Origin: Casuarius casuarius
Lineage: Eukaryota > Chordata > Aves > Casuariiformes > Casuariidae
NCBI GenBank assembly: GCA_003342895.1
Contig: PTFA01000024.1
Location: 5,389,505-5,453,504, forward strand
DNA: 64,000 bases
Direction: 5' to 3'
Part shown: in pieces, positions 22,556 to 34,286 of the stretch
How positions within the stretch are numbered: the stretch's first letter is position 1
Layout: the number at the start of each line of letters is the position of its first letter
Translations under genes and position numbers: made by a program
Notes under the pieces: model-generated
Told to the model about the DNA's origin: nothing
Seen by the model: only the letters and a program-made list of their open reading frames with translations
The model's database searches: none

Positions 22556-24268
22556 TCCCATGCATTTCCAGCCGGTGTGGACTTACAGGAAGAACCCAAG
22601 CAGCCCTCCTGTTAGTTGTGGCTCAGTGCAGTGCAAGCGCTCCTGTGCTGCAAACAGGCAGCATGGCCACCTCGTCCTCCCCCATCTGCATGGCCGCTGC
22701 ATCCTCCTTGTTTACGGTCCTGTATAAACAATGAATAATAGTATCAGTAGGTCGGTTATAAATTAAGCAAACTATATTAAAATTGATTTCCCATTGCAGG
22801 GAAAAAGTAAATTATGAGGTGTTACAGTTGCAAACATTTTGTTTTATATGCTACTTCCAAGAAGAAAAATATTATGCCAAATGAAAAAGAGGTGTCAGCC
22901 AATCAGATCTCCTGATGCCTGTCCCTTCCTTCAGTAATAATAGTCCTGTCATGCTGTTTTACAAGGCAGTAAGCCAGTCACCAAGTGGAGAAACTACCAG
23001 ACTAAAGCTCTCCTGGTTTATGCCAGCAAGGGAACCAAATTACGGCCTTGTAAAACAGTGTGACAGTGCTATTACTGTGCTGGTGTTACAAACGGCTTAA
23101 AATAGAGTTTTGAATAAGTTTTTCAAAATTTTCCCAGAAGCTGGTCAGGTGAGAGAGTCAGCAATGCTAACTGAGTAAAGTAAAGCAGGGCAAGAGACCT
23201 CAAAGTGATGTATATCTATCTGCTCCGAAAAGGCTTCAGTGAAATAGGACCTAACACGACTCTGTACACCATTCCTCTTGGTGAACTCAACTAGAATCAA
23301 TCTGTGGCCTCCCAACCTTTTTTGCTACATTTTCAGCCCTTTCTCATCTTTGTAGGCCTAGCAGAACAGAAAAGACATTTCATGAGAAAGGCTGTTTTCA
23401 TAATTTTTGGAGGATGAATGAGAGTGTCTAGATCAAGCACAGTTTTAGCTAAGTGTTTTCAAGTGCTGCTTCAAAATGTCCCATACTGCCTTTTGCGGTC
23501 TGCCCAGGCCTCTCTACAACATGGGGCACAATAATGTTGAAAGGTGACATTTTCCTGAAGCACATTAAGATAAAAGCATCTGAGCTGCCAAGGTCAGGGA
23601 CAAAGGTGGAGGTATAGTTCAAACCCAAAGTGCAGTGCTAAAGCTAACTGGGTGGGAGAGCAGGGAGGTGAGAACTTAGAGGACTTCTACTGAAAACTCT
23701 CTGGGAGGAAAAACAAAGTTTCAACCAACAAACGTCCACTCCCTGTGGAAAATGCTGAATTTCCATTAAATAAAAGTCTCTGCCTGACAAACCAAGACAT
23801 CTAGGTCAACCAGCAGTATTCCTGTTTGGAAATGCTGTTGAGTGCATGGAGGCTGATGTTTGGTTGTCTCAGGTCCTCCTGGGGCCAGGCTTCCCAGCCA
23901 GGTTTCATCTCCCATGACGCACTGTAGTTAGGGATTTTTTTAATGCTCGCGTTGTGTCTCAGCAAGAAAGAAGGCTGGGGCACAGGATGAGCACCATGGG
24001 TCACAGAGGGAGTCTGTCTCAGACTGTGCTTATACAACTCTTCCTTACTACCATTGGCAGGTCAATGGAATATGCAAAAAAAGTACAGAGCAGCTCATCA
24101 GTTAAGGTGACAGAGCCCTACAGATAGCAGCCTGGTACCCCCTGAAAAGACCTGCCATTGTCTCAAGTCTGAAGTAGGGGGACAGGACAGGTTCCTGGGC
24201 TGTTTAGGTTATGAGTTAGTGCTAACCTACTTCCTTAACCTTTGAAAGACTTGGGTGGCAAGAGAAGC

Positions 24269-24285
24269 AAAAAAAAAAAAAAAAA
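24269..24285. repeat. Poly(A) tract
   Basis: Seventeen A residues preceded by AGAAGC. I see no retroposed gene or SINE body on its left that would explain it as an insertion tail. Confidence 0.85.
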
Positions 24286-24999
24286 TCACAGTCCTCATCT
24301 GTGGAACCTGCGTTAGCAGCTATGATTTCTGCTCTTTCAGGCAAGGAAAAACAAACTGGAAGCAGGCTGGCACTGAAGCACAGAGGAAGGCAGATTTAAC
24401 TTGTCTAATATTTGTAAATATACTGGAGAGGAAATCTGTGTTTAATTCCAGACTCTGCTTATTTGTTGCCTCCACTAAATTACATTTCCAAAAAAATATT
24501 ACCAATGGGCATATGTGAGATTTTTTTTTTAATGACATCATTACATAAGGAATCTGGCAGAGCTTCAAATAAAATAAACAATACACAAGAAAATCTGTTC
24601 ATTTTAATAGTTTGGATGCAGCCATAGATGATGAGAGGGAAAGTAAAGCTCAGATGCTTAGGAGCTCAGCAATACTGTTTAAAAAGAAGGCATAATAAAG
24701 GCCTACTCACATTGTCCAAAAAAGGGTAAGAATGAACTAAGAAGCAGGATTTTGTTCAAGGTCTCAGCGTAATTATATATTTTACATCTCTTTCAACGCA
24801 ACACTTTGCTTAAGCATGGGAGTGTTCTAGCAGACTTACAACAATATTTCCATACTGTACATTTATTGTAGCTACTCATTAAGTCAAATTGCTAGCACAT
24901 GAAGTCATATGGAAAAAAGAGGGCTTTAAGACATAACATTTGCAGGATGCAAACATGAGAAGTGAAGACTTTTTCATCAACCTTTGGTTCGCAGTCAAA

Positions 25000-25330
25000 G
25001 CAAAATTCCAGCAATTGTGCAGAGGCGAGCTAAAGGGAGGGAGGTTATTATTAATTTGAAAACGATTTTACATTCAGTTTCTTAGCAAATGACAAATTGC
25101 ACCCGGCTGGCCAGGGGCAAATATATTTGCTGCTATTCATACAAAAAAAAGCATATTATTAGGCAAAGCTGTGTTAAAAAAAGAGAAAGAGGCACGCACT
25201 GCTGCAACCAATCTTTTGATAATCATCAAGGTGCAGTTATTCTCACTTTGACAGTGATTTATGTAGACAGTCCATATTAAAATTTTATGCAAAAAATTGT
25301 AAAAGACAAAGTAATTAAAGAAAAAGACAC
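25000..25330. promoter_or_regulatory. Candidate regulatory segment
   Basis: This AT-rich stretch contains GGTTATTATTAATTTGAAAA, TCACTTTGACAGTGATTTAT (an imperfect inverted repeat around TGACAG with a HOX-like TTTAT) and CAAAGTAATTAAAG. No repeat family or coding frame is recognised. The call rests on motif density alone. Confidence 0.2.
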
Positions 25331-27059
25331 AATTTGTTGTGTGAATGCTTCTCTCTAAGCTATTTGTGTGCATGCAGCAAATGATACTTTCACCTTGATT
25401 GATTCTTTGATTATGCTACTTTCACACTACCTCTCCATGCTGATTTTTGAACCTGAGTGTTTCCTTAGTCAGTTCTCATTGCACACAGTCATATTTCACA
25501 CACTAACTAGACATAAAAACTGCAACCTGAACTGCTCAGTATTCACTTTATTCTTAGCTATTTTCATCTCCCTCTCCCAGATGAATCAGCGCTGGAATCT
25601 GGAGAATGGGCACGGAAGGAAGGCTGGCTCCCAGCTCCCCAAGCAAGCAGCCAGTAAGACCAGTTTATCTTTATTCCTTAAGTGAACATGGAAGCCTCTC
25701 CAAGGGGAAAGTCAATCCCAAGTTAGGCAGAACTGCCCCCCCTCCACAAGTGCTCTTGCTAAGTTGGGGACCAACAAAATGAGCTTCTGTCGGGTAATGA
25801 AGAGAGGAAATGGGAAGTGAGAAACTTCTGGTCTGGGTGTTGGAGTGATAGCAAGATCATTGGATTTGGGGAGCAGCAAGAGGAAAGGAGAGCTATGGGA
25901 ACTATATATTTATGTGCATACACATTTTGCAGAGGAAGTAAGACTTGTGTAACTGATGGAGTTAAAATATTGGCAGTGTATCCCTGTTGGGGAACAACAG
26001 CTGTAGCAACACCAAGAGAAACAACAGCAGTTACCCTCCTGCCTAGCACCTGGGGTGGTCAGTAGTCAGGCATTTCTCCTGTTCATCTCATTACAGCGTG
26101 ACCAAAATACGTAACTGTAAAAAGGCCCTTTCCACTCCCTAGTGCATATTATTTGTTATTCAGTACAGCAGAAGGGGGAGGCAATAACAGCTGCAGGAGC
26201 AAAAGTTAAGTGTGAGGGTGAAGCAGAGTATCTGTAAGGTGAGTGCCTATCTATCTCTGACATTTTATACTATAATGCGCCAACATGGACAAATGTAGGA
26301 GTGAAAGAGAACCGTATTCTGCAGTGGCAAACTAGAGATTAAGTACAGAAAGGAGGCTAACTTCCTGAGAAGACAAAAGTTGAAAATAAATTGCAGATTG
26401 TCTGTCACTCCTACACTCCTGCACAGGTAGGAGGGAGCTACTGAAGTTCCTGAGCCATAGTAGCTTGAAACCTCAAATGAGACACACAAGAAGAAATAAG
26501 AAACAGAGAAGCAAGAGGCTTTTTCCACCTTCCTCTGAACCAAACATCATCACACAAACTGCCATCTGCATACTTTGGGCAGTTCCCGTGGCACAAATTC
26601 ATTAATATTGTCAGAAGGTCTTTAGTGTGGGAAGAGTACCTTGGTGTTTTGCTTTCCTCAGTTTTAACATGCCTCTTCCTGCTTTCTTCCTAGCCTGCCA
26701 AAATTCTTTTACCGTTTTAGCAAAAGTTTCACACTAAAAGGTCATAATGTATCTCAAAAGTTCAGTCACATTTTCCTTGCAAAATAAAAAAGTATGCTCT
26801 TTTCCACTGCATTATTAGCCGATTTACTGACTGAGAGTAGGGGTGGGGATTATACCCTGATGGATCTGACAGGCTCGGGAGACTCAGTCTTACATTTTTC
26901 ATTGGCCCAGCAAGTCAGTGTTAGAAAGTCTGGTTAGAGGCTCAGCTGTTGCTCTGTGTTCATCTTTCCTTTCTCTGCTTGTGCAGGAAAGGAGATTTGC
27001 TTACCTAAACCAAGCTAGGAAGTGCATGTGTTGCTGGGCAACCTTCCTCACTGTTCACT

Positions 27060-27192
27060 TCTGAAACCAGCTCCGCTCTGGATAATCTTCGCAAACCACT
27101 TCCCCTGTCTGTGTTACAATTTTCCCACCTGTACAATGACTTCTTTGTAAAACACTTCGAGGTCTAGTGTACCACAGCTAGGTATTTATAAC
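27060..27192 (+). mobile_element. MIR/CORE-like SINE
   Basis: TTCGCAAACCACTTCCCCTG, TACAATTTTCCCACCTGTAC and AATGACTTCTTTGTAAAACAC, then TTCGAGGTCTAGTG and a terminal GCTAGGTATTTATA, line up in order with the GCAAATCACTT.. CAGTTTCCCCATCTGTAAAATG.. TTGTAAAGCACTTTGAGGTC.. GCTAGGTATTAT blocks of MIR-like SINEs. Part of the central region appears deleted. Confidence 0.7.
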
Positions 27193-28170
27193 ATTACAGT
27201 TGATTTGTTTTCAGATGGAATGACTCCATCTTAGACAGCATTTCTTCAAAGCACTGCAGGATTTTTCCTTTTTATCCCTGGAATGTATAAGCCCAGTGGA
27301 TTGCAAATTTAAAAAATCCCAAAGAGTAATTTTATTAGCTGCTGAAATACATTAGTGTTCCTGGACTTTGAACTGTGCATACAATAATAGCCATTCCTGA
27401 GAGTGGAATTTCTGACAGTTTTTTTCTAATGTTACATTAAATTATCTTTGTATTGCTTTAGCCCTAGAATTTAGCAGTGGTCCATAAATAGCTCTTTCTT
27501 AGTCCGTATTTGTGAGAAAGGACAGTAAATACGGCTAGCTTTCTGATCTCAGTTACTTACTGCTCTGTGGTGGTGAATCAGATGATGGCCATTGTTGGAC
27601 AAGACCAGGCCTGTGATCTTTCCTGTCACTTTAGAGACCTAATTTTTTATGGTTGTCATTGTACCTGGAAGGTCGGCAAGGAATCATTAAGAGACACAGA
27701 GAACTGCAGTCACAATAGAGGGAGCTCACTGGTAGCTTTGCCTATTTTTCTTGGTTCTGCAAGTGTTTGTATAACGCCTTTATACAGAACGCTCACTGCC
27801 TATGGACATCCAAGTCTAGTGCTGTAATACTGACATTTACGGAGAGCAAAATGATTGCAAGTTAGGGCAGAGTTCATCTTCATTCACAAACCCCTTTATG
27901 CTTAGTACTGAGGCATCGAATACCCTTTACTTCTGTTGACTTTGAAGCGAGCTCAAATGTACTCAGTGTACTGAAGCAGCAGGGTTTTCCTCATAAAAGC
28001 TCCACTGAGTTATATCTCAACAGTCATTCATTGAAAGGCAGTCCCTAAATGCCTGAGACTACGAAGAAACACCTGCGATAGGGAAGGTGTTGCTTAAGTA
28101 GTCTCTGCATTATCTTTTCCTCAGAAACACAGAGATAGGATATCTGCCTAGTATATGGAATAGTAGCTGG

Positions 28171-28227
28171 CTCAAATACAGAAATCCCTATGAGTTAGTT
28201 GTTATCTCAAATACGGAAATTCCTATG
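28171..28227. repeat. Imperfect tandem duplication, 35-bp period
   Basis: CTCAAATACAGAAATCCCTA TG at 28171-28192 recurs as CTCAAATACGGAAATTCCTA TG at 28206-28227 with two differences in 22 bases. The sequence between the copies is not conserved. Confidence 0.75.
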
Positions 28228-28739
28228 CTGTTCAATGAAATACCAATAAATGCATTAATAATACATTTGAGCTTGAGCTAAGAGTATTTGTGAAAAAAAT
28301 TATTGCAGTCTTAGCTAGAAAAGAGATTCATGCAGCTGGGACTCCATTCTTGGGCAAACCCTCAGAATCTAATGTCAGTTTTGAGTATGGAAGAGCAAAG
28401 AACTCTGTGAGAGAATTGCCCTTGAATTGGAACAGTCTGCACTGATTTACAAGCAAAAGGGAAAAATGCAAATAGAAGCATCTGAACAGCAGCTTTGATC
28501 TTGAGCTGCAGCACCTTAGGGAGCTAAAAAGACTTTATGGAAGGAAGGATGCATAATAATAAAAACACATTCATTGGTAGCTTCTCAGAGCAGGCCAGTT
28601 GTATTTGTTTTTTGTGATTACTGTCTAAACAATTTCAGTCATAATGGTTTAGAATAAAAATTTGTTCTCTGTTGTTGTTCAAAAGTTAGACTCAAAATAA
28701 CTACTAAAGAGAACAGAGAAATAATTCTCTCTCCAGTAT

Positions 28740-28860
28740 TAACAGGCAAAGATTGAATTAAGGCAGGACCTTAATTGCACTTTGCATACCATTGCTCGAG
28801 TACACATGCAGTTTACTATTCAGTGGTGTAATTACAATGATGACTAAAGAAGTATGTTCC
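28740..28860. promoter_or_regulatory. Candidate regulatory segment with POU and homeodomain sites
   Basis: CTTAATTGCACTTTGCATACC (28770-28790) combines TTAATTG with an octamer-like TTTGCATA. The palindrome TGTAATTACA at 28827-28836 follows within 50 bases. This parallels the palindrome cluster near 7.6 kb. Confidence 0.25.
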
Positions 28861-31800
28861 TAGAGAGCATGAGTTTTTAATAATTGTAAGCACAAAAACC
28901 CCAAAATTTTCATCCAGCTCATGATTTCTTGCCTGCCGATCTTGTGAGGGAACTAGAGTGGTGTATCTTATGGTAGATAGCATCTCTTAACCACCTGGCC
29001 CCCTTCTAAGCTTTTGAAATAGTGCTGGTGGCCTGTTTGCTATTTCCTTATGGTGATGAAACTGCTGCTTCATGATGGAGTTACCCTTTAGGGAGCACTT
29101 CCTTACCTCACGATAACTTGCAAAGCTCGGGACAGCTTGTATTCTGCAAGGGGCTGAACTACAGGCTGCAGGTCAGACACAGCCTGCCAGCACAACCTGC
29201 CTAGTAATCCCCTTCTTGTCCCTTTTTCCAAGGGTCCCTTGAGTATGCCAGTGCATGTCAGTTGGAAACAAGTTTATGGGCAGTAGCTCAGATGGAGGAA
29301 ACACATCTGGATGCTGGCTAGGGTTGGACGTGTACAGGTAGAAGAAAATGTAGGGGCATAGGTGCCTGATTCCATGATGGGAGCAGAATTGGGCACATTA
29401 TAGGAAAAGGATATACGACCATCAGCAAGTGACAGTGGGACACTCCAGCAGAAAACCTGGGCACAGAGAGTGCTCTCTCCTCTAGAGGTACCATTGCTCT
29501 TTCTGTTCAATGCCAATATGAGTCAGCTTGGAGAGTTAGCAAGATGACATGGAGCATTGTACATTTTCCGTTGTAAAGCTCAGTTAATTATTGCCTGTTT
29601 CTATGGGAAGTCCTAATGCCTGAATAATCAGGCCTCATGTGAGTTCCTTCCAGAAAAGAAACAAAAGTGATACAGATTCTCTAGGGAGGCGCAAAGAAGT
29701 GATGGTGCTCTTCTCCCCATTTGAGGGAAAGCACAGCATCCTTGTTAAGTGTGTATGCAGCTTGAAGAGAGACTGGCTGGGCCCGTAGGTACTCCATTGC
29801 TTGGGATTTGAACTGTTTTGTACAGCATTTTCACACGGAGGCTAATACAAGCCTTCATATTTAAGTCTAAGATGCAATTCTTCTGGTGATGGTGAGAGTG
29901 AATGCTGAGTTGCACATATTACAGCCATGTACATAAAAGACTTTTTATTCCGTAAGCATTCAAGTGCTCAGTTAAAATTCTTTCCCTCCCTCTCATGAGG
30001 GGTGAAAAGTTGCTCTATTTAAGTTTGAGCAGTCAATATTTGCAGACAGCAAACACCAAAGGTTCACAGATATTCAGAATTAAACTCAGTTGGAATCTGA
30101 ACAAACAGTAAGAGAAAAAAATCTCTCCGTTAGTTTCACAGTTACAATTTTTACACAGATTATAAAGACCCAGATGCAGAAATTTTGAATTAAGAAAAGT
30201 TGTGCATCAACATGTATTAGAAGATTAAATAATACTTGTTTACAAATGTGCTTATCACTTCTGAAGACGACTGGTCTTTTGTTAGGCACCTAAACATACA
30301 TTATGTACAGCTATTGTATTTGCACAATTAGGGGGCAAGGAAGAGAGCAGAAAAAAGAGGAGGAAAGAGAGGAAAAAAGCCAGGATTTTAAATAAGTAAT
30401 CTAATTGTTACCTGCTGTTACATGGATTTGAAGGGTGAATGCAATGACTATTCCCCAACATTGATCAAAATTAGGATTAACAGGAAGCTCTACTGAGAAA
30501 TAAATGCAGACCACTGAATCTAGAAAGCTGAAGGAAATCTCTGGAGTCACTAAGACCACAATTATGTAGTCCTTCATCTGGAAATATTGATAAATATCCT
30601 TAGGATTTTATTGCATGTTTCCTGTGAATTGAATGTCATAAATAGATTCTCAAAATCAGAGAGGAGCTGAGCATTGTTGTTATGAGTTTTGCTTCCCCAA
30701 GGCACTCTGCGAGAAGAAAACTGCCCAGTCAGACCAAACCACCATATCCTTCGATAGCCCCCTCTGCAACAAGCTTCACACTGTGGATGTTGCTTGACCT
30801 GTATAGGTACCAGCCATTCAATCAAAAAATTGTATAGAGGCAAGAGGCAGAAACTTGACACCTGCAACGGTGGGTAGCATTCACACACATAAATAGTGCC
30901 CTATTTAGTGTGTCAGTAGTGAACACCAAGGCTGTAGGGTATAAATTCAGCAAAATTCTTATGCCTATGCAGAAGCTTTAACACCTGTTTAGGCCCAAAG
31001 ACGCTAAAGGAGCCACTTGGGAGTTTAAAGTATGCATGAAACTCCTCTGTTAATCAATGAGAGTGGAATTTCTAAAATGAAATTCTATCACTGGGACTTC
31101 ATAACATAGAACAGATACTGGATCTTCACATTCCAGTTGATTTTGTTTTTACAGTCTTATACTGCTTCTGACTCTTCAGTGCCACATTTTAAATCTTAGT
31201 CATATTAATTTTCAGTCTCACAGGATACAGTTCTTCAGCTATTGATGCATTTTACATGCCCTTATTTTGAACTGGGAGTTCAAAGGCAAGGTAATCTTAA
31301 ATCCTTTGAATATTTACCCTCCTTCCAAATAACTGGCAATGAAAGTGCTAGTTCTAGACGGTCCTAAATTTGGAACCAGAACTCCTTTCTATAGCTGAAC
31401 GCCATCTGTGCGGCAATTGCATGGTGAATAGAAAGGAAAAACATAGACAGAAATGTCCCTGAAAGAGCTGTAGTTCCCCATGTTCTCCTGTTTCTCTAAC
31501 TGCAGCTCCTAAGCCTTTATTCAAAGCCTGTTCTGAAGCCGATGCAAATCATTCCATTGTTTTATCATTTCAGCAGTCTTTGAATCAAGCGTAAATATTA
31601 GGAAGAACAGAGACCTCAATTTTCTTTTACAGTTATGCAGAAGCTGCATAATTTTTATCTGATCAGTTGGGCCACTGATGCATTTTCAGGTATTTTTGAA
31701 GTCTGGTTTTAGCTTTTTAGAGTCGCTGATACACAATTTTTTCCAGATCCTCAGGACATTTGGATCCTCTTTCTACAAGCCTCAAGCACCTAAACTGCTG

Positions 31801-34100
31801 AATCAAGGGTTTTTGTGACTAGTGTCTAGACACCCAGACTGGAGTTTGAAAATCTAATCTAGTGCAGCGATAAGCCTCAGACAACAGAAGATAAATAAGA
31901 AGAACAAGATCTTCATTATTATATTTTCTTTAGTCATGGATTTAAGGCAGTCTCATGATTTTTTGAGGCCTGATCCATTATCATTTAAAACTTGAAACTG
32001 GCAAAAACCATCATTCTTTCTCTAAACCTCTGTTATCTCTAGTCCTCAGAAATACTAGTAATAATACTATACTGTTCCTTAACTACTGACTGCAAACATC
32101 ATGCATAGTGTCCTTTCTGCAAATATTAGATATTTCTTCTTCACATCTTCTAAAGGTTGCTGTCAAACTGGGCACTTACCACTGTAGGGCCCTGCCTGCT
32201 GACCTTCTAGCTGTCATGTAAGTAGCAGAAGCTATAGGCATTAACCAGTTGTGAAAATGTGGAGCATCAAAATACATGTTTCAGAGTACAGTGTTAACCA
32301 GTGCAGAGAATGCTTGCAAAAGAGAAGGAAAAAAAAAAGGATGAGGGAACGTAATAACGTCCAGGAGCTAGCTGCCTGACCACCACAAGCCGTTTTATGT
32401 TGTTCATCTGTAGTGGAGAAATGTTACCATGAGCACTGAGTGCCATCAGAGCCTAATGCTGTGCATGGAATAAAAAGGTTAGGAGCAGCTGATAATGAAG
32501 AGTTACTGATGTATTAAATTGTCTATATTAAACTGTCACAGACTATACAGAACACACAGGGGAAAATATAATCTAGTATCTAGTGTCACAATAGGTACTT
32601 TGTTTGCAAAGCAGAAATTAGCAAATTCAGATATCATTCTTGTTTATCAATCATATATCAGAGCTATTCCAGCATTTCCCAGTAACATCATCGTCTTCTG
32701 TAGATATGCTACAGAAGTAGCTACAGCAACAGCTTGCATCGTTTTCTGCTCAGCCAGTAATAGATTACATATGGGGAAACAAACTGGTTTTATTTATATG
32801 AATTTCACTAAAATAACACAATGTGCAAAAAGGACATTCTTGAAGTCCATTTGATAAGCAGCAAACATCTCATGCTATTGCTTTGCCAGTGGGATTAAAA
32901 TTCTACCAGTCTTCTTTGGGACGCTCAGTGCAATTTTTGCTTCCATTTGACTGGCAACTGGGAAGAGCATATATTTAATAACCTGTGCAGAACACTACCT
33001 TCAAAAGAAAATGACCTGTCTACAGCTATGCTTCAGTGTCAGTATAGATATGAGCCCAACTCCTAACATATAAGCTCAACTACATCGCCAGGTGGCCCAG
33101 AGTACATTGCATGAACACATTCCCATGTTTAAAGGGATGTTTCTTTTTTTCAACGATGTAAGCGATACATTAACGAAGCATCTGCCCCTGCTGAGGGTTG
33201 AGTTTAGAACAGTCTCACAGAGACAAATATAACAGGAAACTGTCAGTGAGTACATTAAAATAGTAGGATTGGTTTGAGTCTGTAACAAAGAGGCAGCACA
33301 CCTGGTCTGTGAGACTTTACACACTGTCATAATAGTGTAAGTAAAGATCCTTTGGAACAAAAACAAGGCAGCCTAACCTTTCCACACTCTTGAACGGGTT
33401 AAGAAGATTTCAGAGCAGTGGGTATAAAATGCAGATAGAGCAGAGCACGGGGACGAAGGAACTATGCATCAACAGATTAACTAATTAGAAAAATATCAGA
33501 AGCAAAGTCGCACATGTGAATATTATTATTGGAAAAAGGATTTTGCTAAAGAATTTTTTTTCATAAAAGGAAAATGCTTCGAGTTCAAGCCATGCTTAAA
33601 AGCATAACCATATGGGACAAGAGAGCAACAGCTGCACTCAAATATTTTCTTAAGAGATGAACATTCATACTCACTCTGTGCTATATCAAAATAACATTTC
33701 TGTATATCAGCTTAGTTAGCAAGTGCTTTTGAAAGAGAGTCATTGTTTGTCCTTTCTGAAGCCATTTTTAGCTGGAGTCATCATTGCTCACTCTTCCTCA
33801 GTGACGCACAGTATGCTGGATCCTCATAAGCAGAGCAAAATATCCCTTTTCTGGCAATAAAGAGGGCATGGTCCCTCAATATTGCCTGAAGAAGGAGAAA
33901 GCAAGGACCGTGTTCGGCCCACATTATTTCAATATTTATCCATCCTCGAAATAAACACTGAAGTATAGCATGTTAAAAATAAAGTGTTCAAGATCTTGCT
34001 CATAAATACTTTATTTATGGCTTTGAAAATATAAGTTGGAATGTCAAACTGAAATATGTCTTGCACTTACAGTCATAAATTACACAGAGCCATAAATCTG

Positions 34101-34196
34101 CAGGACATTTTACAAATACAGATGATATTTCCCCTGTCCCAAAGAATTTAAACTCTAAATCAGGCATGACAAACAGAAGACATGACACAGGACAAT
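34101..34196 (-). mobile_element. MIR/CORE-like SINE fragment, reverse orientation
   Basis: CAGGACATTTTACAAATACA, TTCCCCTGTCCCAAAGAATT and TAAACTCTAAATCAGGCATG, then ACAAACAGAAGACATGACA, match the reverse-complement block GCACTTTACAAACA.. GTCCCTGCCCCAAAGAGCTTACAATCTAAAT.. GACAAGACAGACA found in old amniote SINE/LINE copies. Confidence 0.6.
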
Positions 34197-34257
34197 AGTT
34201 CAAGAGAGGAATGATGAAAAAAGAGTATACTTTGTCTGAAGTGATGGGTTTAAAGGG

Positions 34258-34286
34258 AGGAGAGAGCGAGAGAGAGAGGAGACAGG
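34258..34286. repeat. (GA)n purine tract
   Basis: GAGAGAGCGAGAGAGAGAGG is a degenerate GA-dinucleotide tract, purine-only except for one C. It lies shortly after the reversed SINE fragment near 34.1 kb. Confidence 0.75.

Larger units (their letters stand above)
22556..27059. other. Non-coding stretch
   Basis: No gene is supported. It includes the 17-A tract and the regulatory-looking block at 25.0-25.3 kb. The block at 22720-22910 (AACAATGAATAATAG, GCCAATCAG) is also site-rich. The 105-codon plus frame at 25368-25685 is hydrophobic at its start but matches no family I know. Confidence 0.55.
27193..34100. other. Non-coding stretch
   Basis: AT-rich, with no supported gene. It holds the 35-bp-period duplication and the POU/homeodomain segment near 28.8 kb. 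The longest frames (104 codons minus at 30888-30574, 111 codons plus at 32519-32854) are unrecognised. A possible further trace of the CATTGA-type ancient repeat lies near 31030-31080. Confidence 0.55.
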
